A DNA stretch of 64,000 nucleotides from Chitinophaga vietnamensis (GCF_902167635.1 NZ_CABHMS010000008.1:62001-126000); one strand, 5' to 3'; positions 1 through 7,829 are shown, counted from the first letter of the stretch. The notes: generated by a model from the sequence alone, not told the origin. Numbers and translations: made by a program.

Positions 1-30
1 GTGTTAAGATCTTTCTTACCTGGTCTGTTT

Positions 31-933
31 CTACTTATACAATGCTTTCAAAGCTACTACATCATAAGCAGTGAAAGGCCTGTTGGTGCCGTCACTGCAA
101 GCCAGCATCCAGCTTTTGGCATCCGGATCTGCGGGCGTGCCGGGGATCTGGATGGCGCCTACGCCGGCATCGCCTTCGTTGGCGGGGGGCACATTATAGC
201 CGAACATTCTCAGGAATTGTTCCCAGGAAGTATAGCCGCAACTATAGTGACGATCCATATAATCGGAGTGGCGGAAGCCAATAGCATGGCCTATTTCGTG
301 GGCAACCACGGTCGTAAATTCGCCGATATTGCTATAGCTGTTGGTGTAATATTTATTATTCAATTTGATAGGAGTGGCAGGATTGCCTGCTGTATCGGGG
401 AAACCTGCAGATTGACCGAGAATCGTATAGCCGTCGGGGGTAGTGCCAAGGTCTTCACCGATGATGGTGATGTCGGGCGATTCGGTAGGGGCAACCCGTT
501 TAAAGGTAAGTCGCAACCCTTGCGCATTGTAGCGTGCAACGGCTCCGTCGGTTGCTACTTTGAACAGGGAATCGGAAGTGCCGGCATTAACGGCCACTTT
601 GATAACCCTCGGCAGGCCGCCGACCAGATTGGTAGTACGATACTGTTCCGTTTTGGGACCTTTCGTTTGGATCGCCTGTATGCCAGAGGCGAAGCGATCC
701 AGCTGTTGATTGGTAACGAAGATGTCTCCTTCTACAATAAATCCACCATTCACCTTTCTGGCATAAGTAGGCGAAAAGCCGGCCTGTGCAATCCTGATCT
801 GATCGGCTTTGCTTACATCGGTGCTAACGGCAGGGGGCTGAGAGGATTGGCCCGTGTTATTTTTTTGACAGGCGGTGAAAGTAAGGGTTGCACAGCATAA
901 GGGCAACAACAGATTTTTTAGTGCTCTTTTCAT
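31..933 (-). CDS. Secreted M57-type (HEIGH) metallopeptidase lipoprotein
   Basis: Predicted zinc metallopeptidase of the dual-action HEIGH (Peptidase_M57) family, exported and probably lipid-anchored. The start at 933 gives a basic N-terminus, a hydrophobic stretch and a lipobox-like TFTAC near residue 21. The zinc site is plain: HEIGHAIGFRH at residues 212-222, with H212, H216 and H222 as expected ligands and E213 as the base. About 300 residues is usual for such Bacteroidota proteins. The substrate is unknown. The gene stands alone; a possible promoter lies some 300 bases upstream at 1231-1262. The family call is firm; the role in degrading external protein is inference. Confidence 0.85.
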   Translation of the reverse strand: MKRALKNLLLPLCCATLTFTACQKNNTGQSSQPPAVSTDVSKADQIRIAQAGFSPTYARKVNGGFIVEGDIFVTNQQLDRFASGIQAIQTKGPKTEQYRTTNLVGGLPRVIKVAVNAGTSDSLFKVATDGAVARYNAQGLRLTFKRVAPTESPDITIIGEDLGTTPDGYTILGQSAGFPDTAGNPATPIKLNNKYYTNSYSNIGEFTTVVAHEIGHAIGFRHSDYMDRHYSCGYTSWEQFLRMFGYNVPPANEGDAGVGAIQIPGTPADPDAKSWMLACSDGTNRPFTAYDVVALKALYK

Positions 934-1230
934 AAACTTGTTTTTTGATGATGGGTTAAAAAATGAAAAAACAGTTACAGTACGCGTGATAATGCGCGCA
1001 TTCAGATTTGCTTGACTAATAAATATGTGATCTCCTGTTATTGCTCTCAGCAGAAAACAACAGGAAACGCATGCATGGCAACGGACCCAGGATACAAGTG
1101 GCTAATGTGCGGTTGTTACAAACTCATAAAACAAGATTTTGTGTTGATACGCTATGCTCTTCTGACTTCTAGTTGGTAAGGATATCTTACAAGGAATAGT
1201 GCTATGGGCTAAATTTTTATCTCGACTAAT

Positions 1231-1262
1231 CAAATATATTAAAATATGCATCTCCTTACAAA
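1231..1262 (-). promoter_or_regulatory. Candidate promoter for the M57 peptidase gene
   Basis: Read on the minus strand, TTTG (1262-1259) is followed after 20 bases by TATATTTG (1238-1231). This fits the Bacteroidota -33/-7 pattern TTTG / TAnnTTTG. It implies a leader of nearly 300 bases, so a nearer promoter may have been missed. Confidence 0.35.
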
Positions 1263-1314
1263 TAATTTTTTGAGTGATGGATTCGTATAGTCGTCACCGT
1301 ATTAGTTTGTACAT

Positions 1315-1322
1315 TACATTTG
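1315..1322 (+). promoter_or_regulatory. Candidate -7 element for the GNAT gene
   Basis: TACATTTG matches TAnnTTTG and ends 16 bases before the ATG at 1339. No good -33 TTTG lies at the right distance. Confidence 0.35.
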
Positions 1323-1338
1323 TCGTAAAACCCGCAAT

Positions 1339-1791
1339 ATGATTTTCAGAAAAGCCGTACGCGAAGATCTGCCTGCCATCATCAAAATGCTGACCACTGA
1401 TAACTTTGGCGCTGCAAAAGATATTGCCACCGACCCCCTGCCAGCCCTTTACTATGAAGCTTTTGATAACATCAGCCGCAACCCCATGCAGGAACTCATC
1501 GTAGCAGAAGACGAAAACGGCGAAGTGGTAGGCACCTTACAGCTTACCTTTATACAATATGTGGCGCACCAGGGCGGTATCCGCGCACTGGTGGAGCATG
1601 TACGTGTGAGAGAAGATAAACGCGGTCAGCGGATCGGCGAAAAGATGTTCCAATGGGTGATAGAAAGATCACGCGAGAAAGGAGCTTACCTTGTGCAACT
1701 CACTTCGGATAAGCGCAGGAAGGATGCAATCAGGTTTTATGAGCGGCTGGGCTTCAAGGATTCGCATGCGGGAATGAAGCTGGTGCTTTGA
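1339..1791 (+). CDS. GNAT family N-acetyltransferase
   Basis: Small acetyl-CoA-dependent N-acetyltransferase of unknown substrate. The full 150 residues match one GNAT domain. The acetyl-CoA loop appears as EDKRGQRIGEKM (about residues 93-104), followed by a helix and the typical end ARFYERLGF-like motif, here AIRFYERLGFKDSH. An N-terminal IRKA-type strand starts the fold. It is preceded by a -7 element at 1315-1322 and appears monocistronic. The substrate could be a small molecule or a protein N-terminus; the sequence does not decide. Confidence 0.88.
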   Translation: MIFRKAVREDLPAIIKMLTTDNFGAAKDIATDPLPALYYEAFDNISRNPMQELIVAEDENGEVVGTLQLTFIQYVAHQGGIRALVEHVRVREDKRGQRIGEKMFQWVIERSREKGAYLVQLTSDKRRKDAIRFYERLGFKDSHAGMKLVL

Positions 1792-1913
1792 TCTATAGCA
1801 CGTTTGTTGTATGGCTTTTTATAAAGGAAAGGACTTTCTTTATAGTTGTTAATCCTGTGTGTATACGTTGTAGTTTTTTCAGTTAATATTTTATCGATCT
1901 TAATCCCGAAGCT

Positions 1914-1970
1914 ATGAAGAGCGCTTTGTTCAGCCTGATTGTTGTGTGTTTTTTTCCGACGGGTCTTTAA
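1914..1970 (+). pseudogene. Orphan signal-peptide-like fragment
   Basis: An ATG at 1914 opens 18 codons, MKSALFSLIVVCFFPTGL, then a stop. It looks like the first half of a signal peptide with nothing behind it. It sits at the left edge of the AT-rich accessory stretch and could be the surviving start of a deleted secreted gene, perhaps the RHS protein whose end remains at 3843-4232. It could also be chance. Confidence 0.25.
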
Positions 1971-2025
1971 GAAACCGAAATCTCATTCCACGGTGTTCAA
2001 AATTGTCACAAAGAATGAATGAAAG

Positions 2026-2640
2026 ATGAAAGAAATTTTCATTGATGTAAATAGGTCAGCGGAGTCTTGGCATCAAGCATTATACAATAATGACTTTTCA
2101 AATGATTATATTTTATTTGAACATGACCAGGATAAACTGACATGGTTTGTGACGAATTATATGCAGTTCCTAATTCGTAAAGGTGGATTTGAAGTTATGC
2201 CGTTATATGGTAGAGCAATACATGATTTATCTACCTTTATTTACCAGGCAAATTTAAGCTTCCCTGTTTCTTATGCATTGGAGGCCTCGCTAGAGGCACT
2301 TTATGATTTGTTGTTGAATTTTGAAACAGAACCGGATCACAGAGTCATTATCTGGAATGATTGTGATCATTTACATCAACTCGACAAGCCTGTTTTTTCA
2401 AATATTTTTGAAAGAATGATTGTTGCTGCTTATTGTAATAGAAACGCCATCTCGACAATTAAAAGTGATAATACTTACTATAGAGTTGATCAACGGAATA
2501 TATTTGTTTTTCAGACTATTGACTCAGAGGAACTCGCGGAGTTGACAAAGAAGCAGTATTTTATACCTTCAATCATTGAGCAAGAGCGGGGAGAAAGAGC
2601 TATTGATTTTACGGTTATTAGATTGGTTGATGATCTTTGA
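2026..2640 (+). CDS. Hypothetical protein, possible immunity protein
   Basis: A 204-residue soluble acidic protein with no signal peptide or membrane segment. I do not recognise the family. It carries aromatic-rich text such as WHQALYNND and VIIWNDCDHLHQL. Its codon use is AT-rich, unlike the acetyltransferase upstream and the genes after 5500. Position is the main clue: it heads a run of small cytosolic genes around a decayed RHS C-terminus, where immunity proteins of polymorphic toxins are usual. That role is inference only. The ATG at 2026 is the first in frame; the next gene follows after 72 bases. Confidence 0.6.
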   Translation: MKEIFIDVNRSAESWHQALYNNDFSNDYILFEHDQDKLTWFVTNYMQFLIRKGGFEVMPLYGRAIHDLSTFIYQANLSFPVSYALEASLEALYDLLLNFETEPDHRVIIWNDCDHLHQLDKPVFSNIFERMIVAAYCNRNAISTIKSDNTYYRVDQRNIFVFQTIDSEELAELTKKQYFIPSIIEQERGERAIDFTVIRLVDDL

Positions 2641-2712
2641 GACGAATCCCCAATTAAGAGTTGTAACGACACCAGCGGATGTTACTAAAGCATGTTACGA
2701 GGAGAATAAGCA

Positions 2713-3189
2713 ATGAAGTCAATAAAAGAAATCACCAGGATGTTAGTTCATGAACTAAATAAATATCCTGATAAGATTGAACCAGCCAATTCAGGGGCGA
2801 TATTTCTTAATGAAAGATTAGGAGATACCTCTTTTCTGTTAGCCGGATTACTTGGGTCGCTCCTAAAGGAAAAATATAATGAATGGCATGAGCAAAAATG
2901 GATAGACGATAGCCTCATAACGAATGTTGATACACAAAATCATCAATTGATAATTGAAGGAGTAATGATATGGGGCGAAATGGATACAACTGAACAATGG
3001 ACAAGCCCATTCTTTTTTGAAATAGTGCTACTTGCGGATAAAGCATGGTTTAAAAAATTTACCTTTTTGTTCTGCGATTTAGACAAACCAGAAATAGCAT
3101 ACGAGGACTTTAGAGATAATCGCGCTTATTGGGTTGGCAGAAACAGGAGATGGAAATATATCATCAACTCAAATGACACATTGATATAA
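2713..3189 (+). CDS. Hypothetical protein, possible immunity protein
   Basis: A 158-residue soluble protein, not recognised. The N-terminus MKSIKEITRMLVHELNKYP suggests a helix; a central EGVMIWGEMDTTEQWTSPFFFE and a tryptophan-rich end follow. There is no signal peptide. A GGAG-like sequence, GAGGAG, lies about eight bases before the ATG, which supports this start. The stop is one base before the next start at 3191, so the two are probably co-transcribed. The AT-rich codons and the neighbourhood suggest an accessory or immunity role, unproven. Confidence 0.6.
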   Translation: MKSIKEITRMLVHELNKYPDKIEPANSGAIFLNERLGDTSFLLAGLLGSLLKEKYNEWHEQKWIDDSLITNVDTQNHQLIIEGVMIWGEMDTTEQWTSPFFFEIVLLADKAWFKKFTFLFCDLDKPEIAYEDFRDNRAYWVGRNRRWKYIINSNDTLI

Positions 3190-3190
3190 A

Positions 3191-3862
3191 GTGAAACATG
3201 CCTTCTCTTCAAATACCGTGAAAAGGTCAATAATAATTTCTGCTATTATTGTTGTTGCTCTGAATGCGTATTGTCAAACAATGATAAAAATTTCCCCAAC
3301 GACGGAGGAAAAGAAACGTGGAGTCTTCCTTAAATTTAGAGACATTGATAACGATAGCTACGGATTCATTGAGCTAATCCTCAAGAAAAATAATACTTAC
3401 AGATACGTGCGAGGAACGGATGTCACCAACCGGATAAGCGAAGGGAAATGGAAAAAGAGCAAGGATATAATAATATTGGAAAGTACTTTCCTGCAAGATA
3501 ACCTACCCATTTCGGTAAGTTGCGATGGCAGTGGTAAGTTTGCTGAAGGATCAAAAATTGCAGTTGTAGAAAATGCAAAACATGAGCTTCTGACTGATAT
3601 ATTTGTTCTTGTCAATAACGATGCTATCAGATGTCTCCCATTAACAGGGCAATGTACAGGCGAGTTTGATAGAATAGAAAGGGTGAAGATACTATGTGAA
3701 AACGGGATGGCGTCCAAATGGATCAATGTCGTAGGTGGCGAAAGAAAAGTGAAGATTACGCTGCTAACAGATATTAATATAAGCCGGTACATTATCATGG
3801 ACAAGGTCCGATTTAAAATCAAGGGAGATACACTTAAGTCGGTTGCTCGGCTACCAGAATGA
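3191..3862 (+). CDS. Hypothetical exported protein
   Basis: A 223-residue protein starting at GTG, one base after the previous stop. Residues about 12-28 form a hydrophobic segment (RSIIISAIIVVALNAYCQ) that looks like a signal peptide. The mature part has a strand pattern, NNTYRYVRGTDVTNR then SEGKWKKSKDIIILES, like small Bacteroidota beta-barrel proteins with a G.W....D.I.L.S motif. The final codons run into sequence that in another frame encodes RHS text, so the natural C-terminus may have been lost at a deletion junction near 3843. Function unknown. Confidence 0.55.
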   Translation: MKHAFSSNTVKRSIIISAIIVVALNAYCQTMIKISPTTEEKKRGVFLKFRDIDNDSYGFIELILKKNNTYRYVRGTDVTNRISEGKWKKSKDIIILESTFLQDNLPISVSCDGSGKFAEGSKIAVVENAKHELLTDIFVLVNNDAIRCLPLTGQCTGEFDRIERVKILCENGMASKWINVVGGERKVKITLLTDINISRYIIMDKVRFKIKGDTLKSVARLPE

Positions 3863-4232
3863 TATTTTGCAATTCGTATCTCACGATGAAGGGAGGATCA
3901 AGGCGGTCTATAAAACCGGCTCTCCTGCTGCATTTGCATGAAAGACCACTTCGGTAATGTACGTTTGGTATTCGTGGAACGGAGCGATTTCACCAGATAT
4001 TCAGCGACGATGGAAACCGCTGCCGCTCCAACGGAGACCGCCTTGTTCAGTAATATCGATAATGCCCGCGCAGTCAAAAATGAATCGGTAGCTAAATTGA
4101 AGTCGACTTGACAAATTGATCTATACAAGAAGCCTAACGGAGATGTCGTTATTAAACCCCAAGGACCAAGGAGAAGCTGGCGAGAGTGAACCCACTGGCG
4201 TTAATTTAAATGAACTTAAAGAAGACAAATAA
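3843..4232 (+). pseudogene. Decayed RHS/YD-repeat protein C-terminus
   Basis: RHS-type text is readable in three successive frames. First frame: ILQFVSHDEGRIKAVYK then a TGA near 3941. Second frame, beginning at an ATG overlapping that stop: MKDHFGNVRLVFVE, then YSATMETAAAPTETALFSNI and a TGA near 4110. A third stretch reads KPNGDVVIKPQG and, after another shift, GESEPTGVNLNELKEDK with a TAA at 4230-4232. DHLGNVRLVF and the ATMET...ETxFSNI string are hallmarks of Bacteroidota RHS proteins. No toxin domain follows. The final stop overlaps the next ATG (TAATG), as in toxin-immunity pairs. The N-terminal thousands of bases are gone. The identification rests on recall of family motifs. Confidence 0.75.
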
Positions 4233-4675
4233 TGTCAGAAGAAAGAAGAACAAAAACAAAAGTCTATTTAAAGATACACGACTTTGACTGTGCCGTTGAT
4301 GAAATAACAACATTAATAGGCATTAACCCGTCTCAAGCCTGGCAAGAAGGGGATTTGATTCCTGGTAGAAATACCGATATGCGTCGAAAATTCAGCTCTT
4401 GGATACTTGCTTCCAATGCAGATGCTCATGCCTCTATCGAAGAGCATGTAGAGGCGCTAGTCAACATCATTTCTCCACGGTTAAAGGTTTTCAAGGATCT
4501 TATTTCAATCTACAGGGGGGAATTGACCATCGTTGTATATGCATATAATGAATATAATGTAGGAGGGTATGTGAATAAAGATAAATTGCGCGTATTATTA
4601 GATTTGGGGGTATCTCTGGATATTGATATTTACTTTCTGAATCATGCCGAATCTAAAATGAATGACTTGCCTTGA
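4232..4675 (+). CDS. DUF4279-like protein, candidate immunity protein
   Basis: A 147-residue soluble protein resembling DUF4279 proteins: a first strand (KVYLKIHDF), then LIGINPSQAWQEGD, a central strand with W (SSWILAS), a helix (EEHVEALVNIISPRL), and a final L...LGVSLDIDIYF strand. Its ATG overlaps the stop of the RHS remnant, implying translational coupling to the lost toxin gene. DUF4279 genes occur near polymorphic toxins, so an immunity role is plausible. The toxin it would neutralise is no longer encoded. Domain call moderate, function inferred. Confidence 0.65.
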   Translation: MSEERRTKTKVYLKIHDFDCAVDEITTLIGINPSQAWQEGDLIPGRNTDMRRKFSSWILASNADAHASIEEHVEALVNIISPRLKVFKDLISIYRGELTIVVYAYNEYNVGGYVNKDKLRVLLDLGVSLDIDIYFLNHAESKMNDLP

Positions 4676-4738
4676 AAATACTAAAGTTACGTCTTCGACA
4701 GTGAATGCTTGCAGGGGTGAACAGGCTCGTGCATTATA

Positions 4739-4852
4739 ATGCTGATAGGAGGATACAACTACGTTTCTATAAACGATACCGATTTGCGGAGAGTGGCTCC
4801 GCTCCCTAGTGATGTTTTTACAAATTCGTTTAATGTACTATTGATACAATAA
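4739..4852 (+). pseudogene. Short ORF, possible gene remnant
   Basis: ATG at 4739 opens 37 codons (MLIGGYNYVSINDTDLRRV... to a TAA at 4850-4852), ending two bases before the next ATG. The text looks protein-like but matches nothing I know. It may be the tail of another lost gene in this cluster, or a chance ORF. Confidence 0.2.
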
Positions 4853-4853
4853 A

Positions 4854-5090
4854 ATGAATAGTAAAATTTTAAACAAGCACAATCAGCATGATTTCCTATC
4901 CATAATTTTAGCTTGTATCCTGACCCACCAGGCGCCTCATGGACCTATCTTTTATGATGAAGAAAATAATTTTTTCTTCTATTTTCATCATACACGTAGT
5001 ATAGGGCTGTACTATAAATCAGAAAATGAAGTTGTTCTTAAAATATTAGGTACTGCAAACGAGGATTATGAAAGTAAAATGTATACATAA
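4854..5090 (+). CDS. Small hypothetical protein
   Basis: A 78-residue protein with no signal peptide. It has the aromatic segment GPIFYDEENNFFFYFHH and ends DYESKMYT. It overlaps the next gene by 23 bases in another frame, a sign of tight coupling. AT-rich like its neighbours. Not recognised; probably an accessory gene of the same RHS-associated cluster, perhaps itself a shortened immunity protein. Confidence 0.45.
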   Translation: MNSKILNKHNQHDFLSIILACILTHQAPHGPIFYDEENNFFFYFHHTRSIGLYYKSENEVVLKILGTANEDYESKMYT

Positions 5091-5499
5091 TACTGGCGCT
5101 GCTCTAAGAGAATATGAATATAAATCCATGGAAAAGAATATGATGGGGAGATTTGGCGCGACGGGATATAGCGAATACAATGAGCTTGAAATAGGCAAAG
5201 AATATTTGGTAATGGGCATCATCATCTTTAAAACCTATCAAGCTTATTTAATAGATGATAATGGGCTTATCTCGGCTTGCCCGTGTCAACTGTTTGAGGT
5301 AACTGATAGCAAGGTTCCTTCAAATTGGTATTTCAGACTAATTGAAGCAGAAGAGGATATCTATCCTTTTGTACAATCCATATTCGGTTATTATGAATTG
5401 TGCGTTGATAAAAAATCATATGAAAATCTTATAGTAGAAAAAGATGAAGATGCCATGCGGACTTACTTCAGACGAAAGATGGCGTTGGAAAGGAGTTAG
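5068..5499 (+). CDS. Hypothetical protein, candidate immunity protein
   Basis: A 143-residue cytosolic protein. The opening MKVKCIHNTGAALREYEY and the central LEIGKEYLVMGII resemble small proteins often found in polymorphic-toxin loci (pattern: C..NTG...., LTIGKEY.V.G), followed by a Y.I.DD.G strand and a W.F.L strand. The start overlaps the previous gene. It closes the AT-rich cluster; after 5500 base use returns to that of the rest of the window. Immunity function is inference from motif and place. Confidence 0.6.
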   Translation: MKVKCIHNTGAALREYEYKSMEKNMMGRFGATGYSEYNELEIGKEYLVMGIIIFKTYQAYLIDDNGLISACPCQLFEVTDSKVPSNWYFRLIEAEEDIYPFVQSIFGYYELCVDKKSYENLIVEKDEDAMRTYFRRKMALERS

Positions 5500-5588
5500 G
5501 CAAAAATAACAAACGCCACAAAAAATCCCCCTCCCCTCTGTAACATTTCCCCTCTCTCCCCTACTAACTCTTCAAAACCTCTCAACCC

Positions 5589-6077
5589 ATGAAACGCATC
5601 ATAGTAGCCTTGCTGCTACTCGCATCCCTTGGCGCCCTCGCCCAGCAAGCCTCGCAGGAAAAATCCCTGCTCTGGGAAATCAGTGGCAAGGGCCTGACAC
5701 ACATGCCCGTTGCCGTGATGGAGAAAATGTCGGAACAGATAGAGTATTTCAATAAAGGCATGACAGATGAAGTCACGCTTCGCTCCATACGCTACGTTGA
5801 TAAGTATAAATCTGTTATTTCAGGTTTGGTGAGCGACTACAAACAGGAAAATATTCAAGGAGTTTATAAGATGCTGACGGGTCCCGCCATGGCGGATGAT
5901 AGCATGAACTACTGGCTGGTGTTCCATCGCAACGCTAATTGGGTGGAGCGGATGCCGGCCGTGCTGCAACAGCGAAGTAATTTCTTCGCGGTAGGCGCAG
6001 GGCATCTTGCCGGCGAAAAGGGCGTCATTGCTTTATTGCGGGCGAAAGGCTATATTGTAACTCCTGTGATGAAATAA
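5589..6077 (+). CDS. TraB/GumN family protein with internal deletion
   Basis: Exported protein: the start at 5589 gives a clear signal peptide (KRIIVALLLLASLGALAQ). The mature N-terminus LLWEISGKGL and the C-terminal FFAVGAGHLAGEKGVIALLR are classic TraB/GumN ends. The family is usually about 280-300 residues and has a GTIH motif soon after the ISG segment; here ISGKGLTH leads straight into MPVAVMEKMSEQIEYF, which aligns with the late middle of the family. So roughly 120-130 residues, including GTIH, are missing while the frame is kept. It may be inactive. It precedes a sigma factor gene by 10 bases. Confidence 0.75.
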   Translation: MKRIIVALLLLASLGALAQQASQEKSLLWEISGKGLTHMPVAVMEKMSEQIEYFNKGMTDEVTLRSIRYVDKYKSVISGLVSDYKQENIQGVYKMLTGPAMADDSMNYWLVFHRNANWVERMPAVLQQRSNFFAVGAGHLAGEKGVIALLRAKGYIVTPVMK

Positions 6078-6087
6078 AGCGGCCCAC

Positions 6088-6591
6088 TTGAAAAACAAGG
6101 AAAAAGAATTTCTTGACCTCATTGCTGTTCATAAGGGAATTATCCATAAGATATCGAAGATGTATATGGATACCCCTGATGATCAGCAGGATCTTTTCCA
6201 GGAGATCATCTACCAGCTCTGGAAATCGTACGACTCCTTCCGGGAACAAAGCAGCTTCTCCACCTGGATGTACCGACTGGCGCTCAATACAGCGATCTCC
6301 TTCTTCAAGAAAGAGAAGCGGCAGCCGCATGCCTCCGCTGAGGTGCCGGAAGATATCATGCAGGAAGAAAGTCCCTCGGCTACGCGGGAATTGCAACTAC
6401 AACACTTCTACCAGGTTGTGCAAAAACTGGAAAGGCTGGAAAAAGCGCTGATCTTCTATCATCTCGAAAACTATTCCCACAAAGCGATTGCAGATAACCT
6501 CGGTATTTCGGAAGTAAACGCAAGAGTGAAGCTCAATAGGGCTAAAAACAAATTAAAAGAACTGATTAAACAACAAGGATATGAATTTTGA
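6088..6591 (+). CDS. ECF-type RNA polymerase sigma factor
   Basis: Sigma-70 family factor of the extracytoplasmic function group, 167 residues. Region 2 is seen in DQQDLFQEIIYQLWKSY and the following FSTWMYRLALNTAISFFKK; region 4 in the helix-turn-helix ending SHKAIADNLGISEVNARVKL. The start chosen is TTG at 6088 because the family begins with a helix like EFLDLIAVHKGIIHKI, and the first in-frame ATG (6160) would remove it. It follows the TraB/GumN gene closely and overlaps the next gene by 11 bases, so a sigma/membrane-partner pair is likely. Confidence 0.88.
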   Translation: MKNKEKEFLDLIAVHKGIIHKISKMYMDTPDDQQDLFQEIIYQLWKSYDSFREQSSFSTWMYRLALNTAISFFKKEKRQPHASAEVPEDIMQEESPSATRELQLQHFYQVVQKLERLEKALIFYHLENYSHKAIADNLGISEVNARVKLNRAKNKLKELIKQQGYEF

Positions 6592-7183
6592 CGATATACA
6601 AGCGGCCTGGAATAACGACAACGGCGGGAACCCGCCAATGCCGGATGACCTGAGCAAGCTCAAGCCCGCAGGCCTTACGCTTACCTCTATCAAGCAACGC
6701 ATGTATCATGAAGGCATCGTGCAGGCGGGGGGTATTGTAGTTATTGGTTTTTATCCGCAGATCTTTCATCTCGATACGGCCTTTGTGGCGCCCTTCTATG
6801 CGGTGTATGCATTGCTGGTGCTGGTTTGCCTGCGCTATTTTCTCGCGTTCCGCGCATTGTATAAACGAATAAACCCAGTGACGCTGAACTCACGTGATAG
6901 CCTATACGAAACGTATTACGATATCAGGTTAGGGATAGAGATGTACAAGGCCTGCTCCTATGCCTTGTCGCCGCTGGCGGTAGCTATCGTGTTTTTCTTG
7001 TTATTTGGAACCCATTGGTCCAGCCATGAAATGAAACGGGAGATCATGCGTTACGTTTTCCTGGCATCGGCAATCATACTCTTTGTGTTCATCATCATTG
7101 CTACCGAATGGTGGGTAAAATATTACTACGCAGCGCCATTGAAAGAGATCAAGAAAGTGCTGGATGAGTTCAAAGAAAAATGA
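6581..7183 (+). CDS. Membrane protein, possible anti-sigma partner
   Basis: A 200-residue protein beginning inside the sigma factor gene. The N-terminal 45 residues are soluble (MNFDDIQAAWNND...LSKLK), followed by two close hydrophobic segments at about 46-62 and 65-90, then two more at about 124-143 and 155-175, and a basic tail KEIKKVLDEFKEK. No zinc-binding anti-sigma motif is visible. The overlap with the sigma gene and the cytosolic N-terminus make a regulatory partner the simplest reading, but the sequence does not prove it. Confidence 0.7.
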   Translation: MNFDDIQAAWNNDNGGNPPMPDDLSKLKPAGLTLTSIKQRMYHEGIVQAGGIVVIGFYPQIFHLDTAFVAPFYAVYALLVLVCLRYFLAFRALYKRINPVTLNSRDSLYETYYDIRLGIEMYKACSYALSPLAVAIVFFLLFGTHWSSHEMKREIMRYVFLASAIILFVFIIIATEWWVKYYYAAPLKEIKKVLDEFKEK

Positions 7184-7210
7184 TGGCAGCTATAAAAATC
7201 GCTAAAAACG

Positions 7211-7218
7211 TACCTTTG
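7211..7218 (+). promoter_or_regulatory. Candidate -7 element of ywbE
   Basis: TACCTTTG matches TAnnTTTG exactly and ends only five bases before the ATG at 7224, which would put the transcript start at or next to the start codon. Confidence 0.45.
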
Positions 7219-7223
7219 CCATT

Positions 7224-7430
7224 ATGCACGGAAGAAACAGAAATGATATATACCCTGGCCTCGAAGTGGCCATCATCCTTAAAAAGGATCAGCGCACGGG
7301 TAAACGCACCTATGGCATTGTGAAAGATATCCTTACATCGGCGCCCTTTCATTCCAGGGGCATCAAAGTACGCCTGGAAGATGGACAGATAGGCCGTGTA
7401 GATGAGATCAATGTTACAGAGGAAGATTGA
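7224..7430 (+). CDS. ywbE: YwbE family protein
   Basis: Small conserved protein of the YwbE (DUF2196) family, full length at 68 residues. The family signature is clear: NRNDIYPGLEVAIILKKDQ, then RTGKRTYGIVKDILT and GIKVRLEDGQIGRV. Such proteins are predicted to fold as a small beta barrel; their role is not established. The gene has its own -7 element just upstream and converges with peptidyl-tRNA hydrolase, the two stops lying three bases apart. Confidence 0.93.
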   Translation: MHGRNRNDIYPGLEVAIILKKDQRTGKRTYGIVKDILTSAPFHSRGIKVRLEDGQIGRVDEINVTEED

Positions 7431-7433
7431 TCA

Positions 7434-7829
7434 CTATAACAGTTTCAGGTCTTTGGTGATCCGGTCAATCGATTCGTTGAGGTCCGGGCCAATGGCGCAA
7501 CAGGTTTTGGTAGGCACACCGCCAAACTCGGTAAGGCCGGAATCTGTGATCAGCGTGGCATTCAGCCCGTCTTCCACCGCCAGGCGATAGATACGGTCCA
7601 GCTCTTCTTCAGAATCTACCGATAAACAGATCTTGGTAAATCCTTTGGTCATCCATTCACTCACCTCTTCAGGATTCCGCAAATGTGTTTGAAAGGTATG
7701 CCCTTCCACCGTGGCTTGCCGGGTTAAAAATGCGATGGAAGCATGTGCTCCCTGCGCAATCATCTTACCCTTACGCATGTTCAGGTCCTTGCGCATTACG
7801 ATCACCTGTTTGATAGTTCTGGATGCCAT
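7434..7829 (-). CDS. Peptidyl-tRNA hydrolase, PTH2 family
   Basis: Releases tRNA from peptidyl-tRNAs dropped by the ribosome. The 131 residues show the PTH2 core: KQVIVMRKDLNMRKGKMIAQ, then GAHAS, a central KICLSVDSEEEL and the end GLTEFGGVPTKTCCAIGP. Bacteria mostly use the unrelated Pth1; a PTH2-type protein in Bacteroidota is usually an additional copy. Cytosolic, no signal peptide. Convergent with ywbE. Family call firm; in vivo substrate assumed from the family. Confidence 0.9.
   Translation of the reverse strand: MASRTIKQVIVMRKDLNMRKGKMIAQGAHASIAFLTRQATVEGHTFQTHLRNPEEVSEWMTKGFTKICLSVDSEEELDRIYRLAVEDGLNATLITDSGLTEFGGVPTKTCCAIGPDLNESIDRITKDLKLL

Larger units (their letters stand above)
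934..1338. other. 405-base intergenic region between divergent genes
   Basis: No convincing gene or structured RNA was seen. It holds a candidate minus-strand promoter (1231-1262) and a plus-strand -7 element (1315-1322), and is AT-rich from about 1200 on. Confidence 0.5.

Noticed and set aside
1-900. Long open frame opposite the M57 peptidase gene
   Set aside because: It mirrors the minus-strand gene, which has a signal peptide and a zinc motif; the plus-strand text has no recognisable domain.
3898-4128. 76-codon minus-strand frame in the RHS remnant
   Set aside because: The plus strand carries recognisable RHS motifs, so the minus frame is a shadow.
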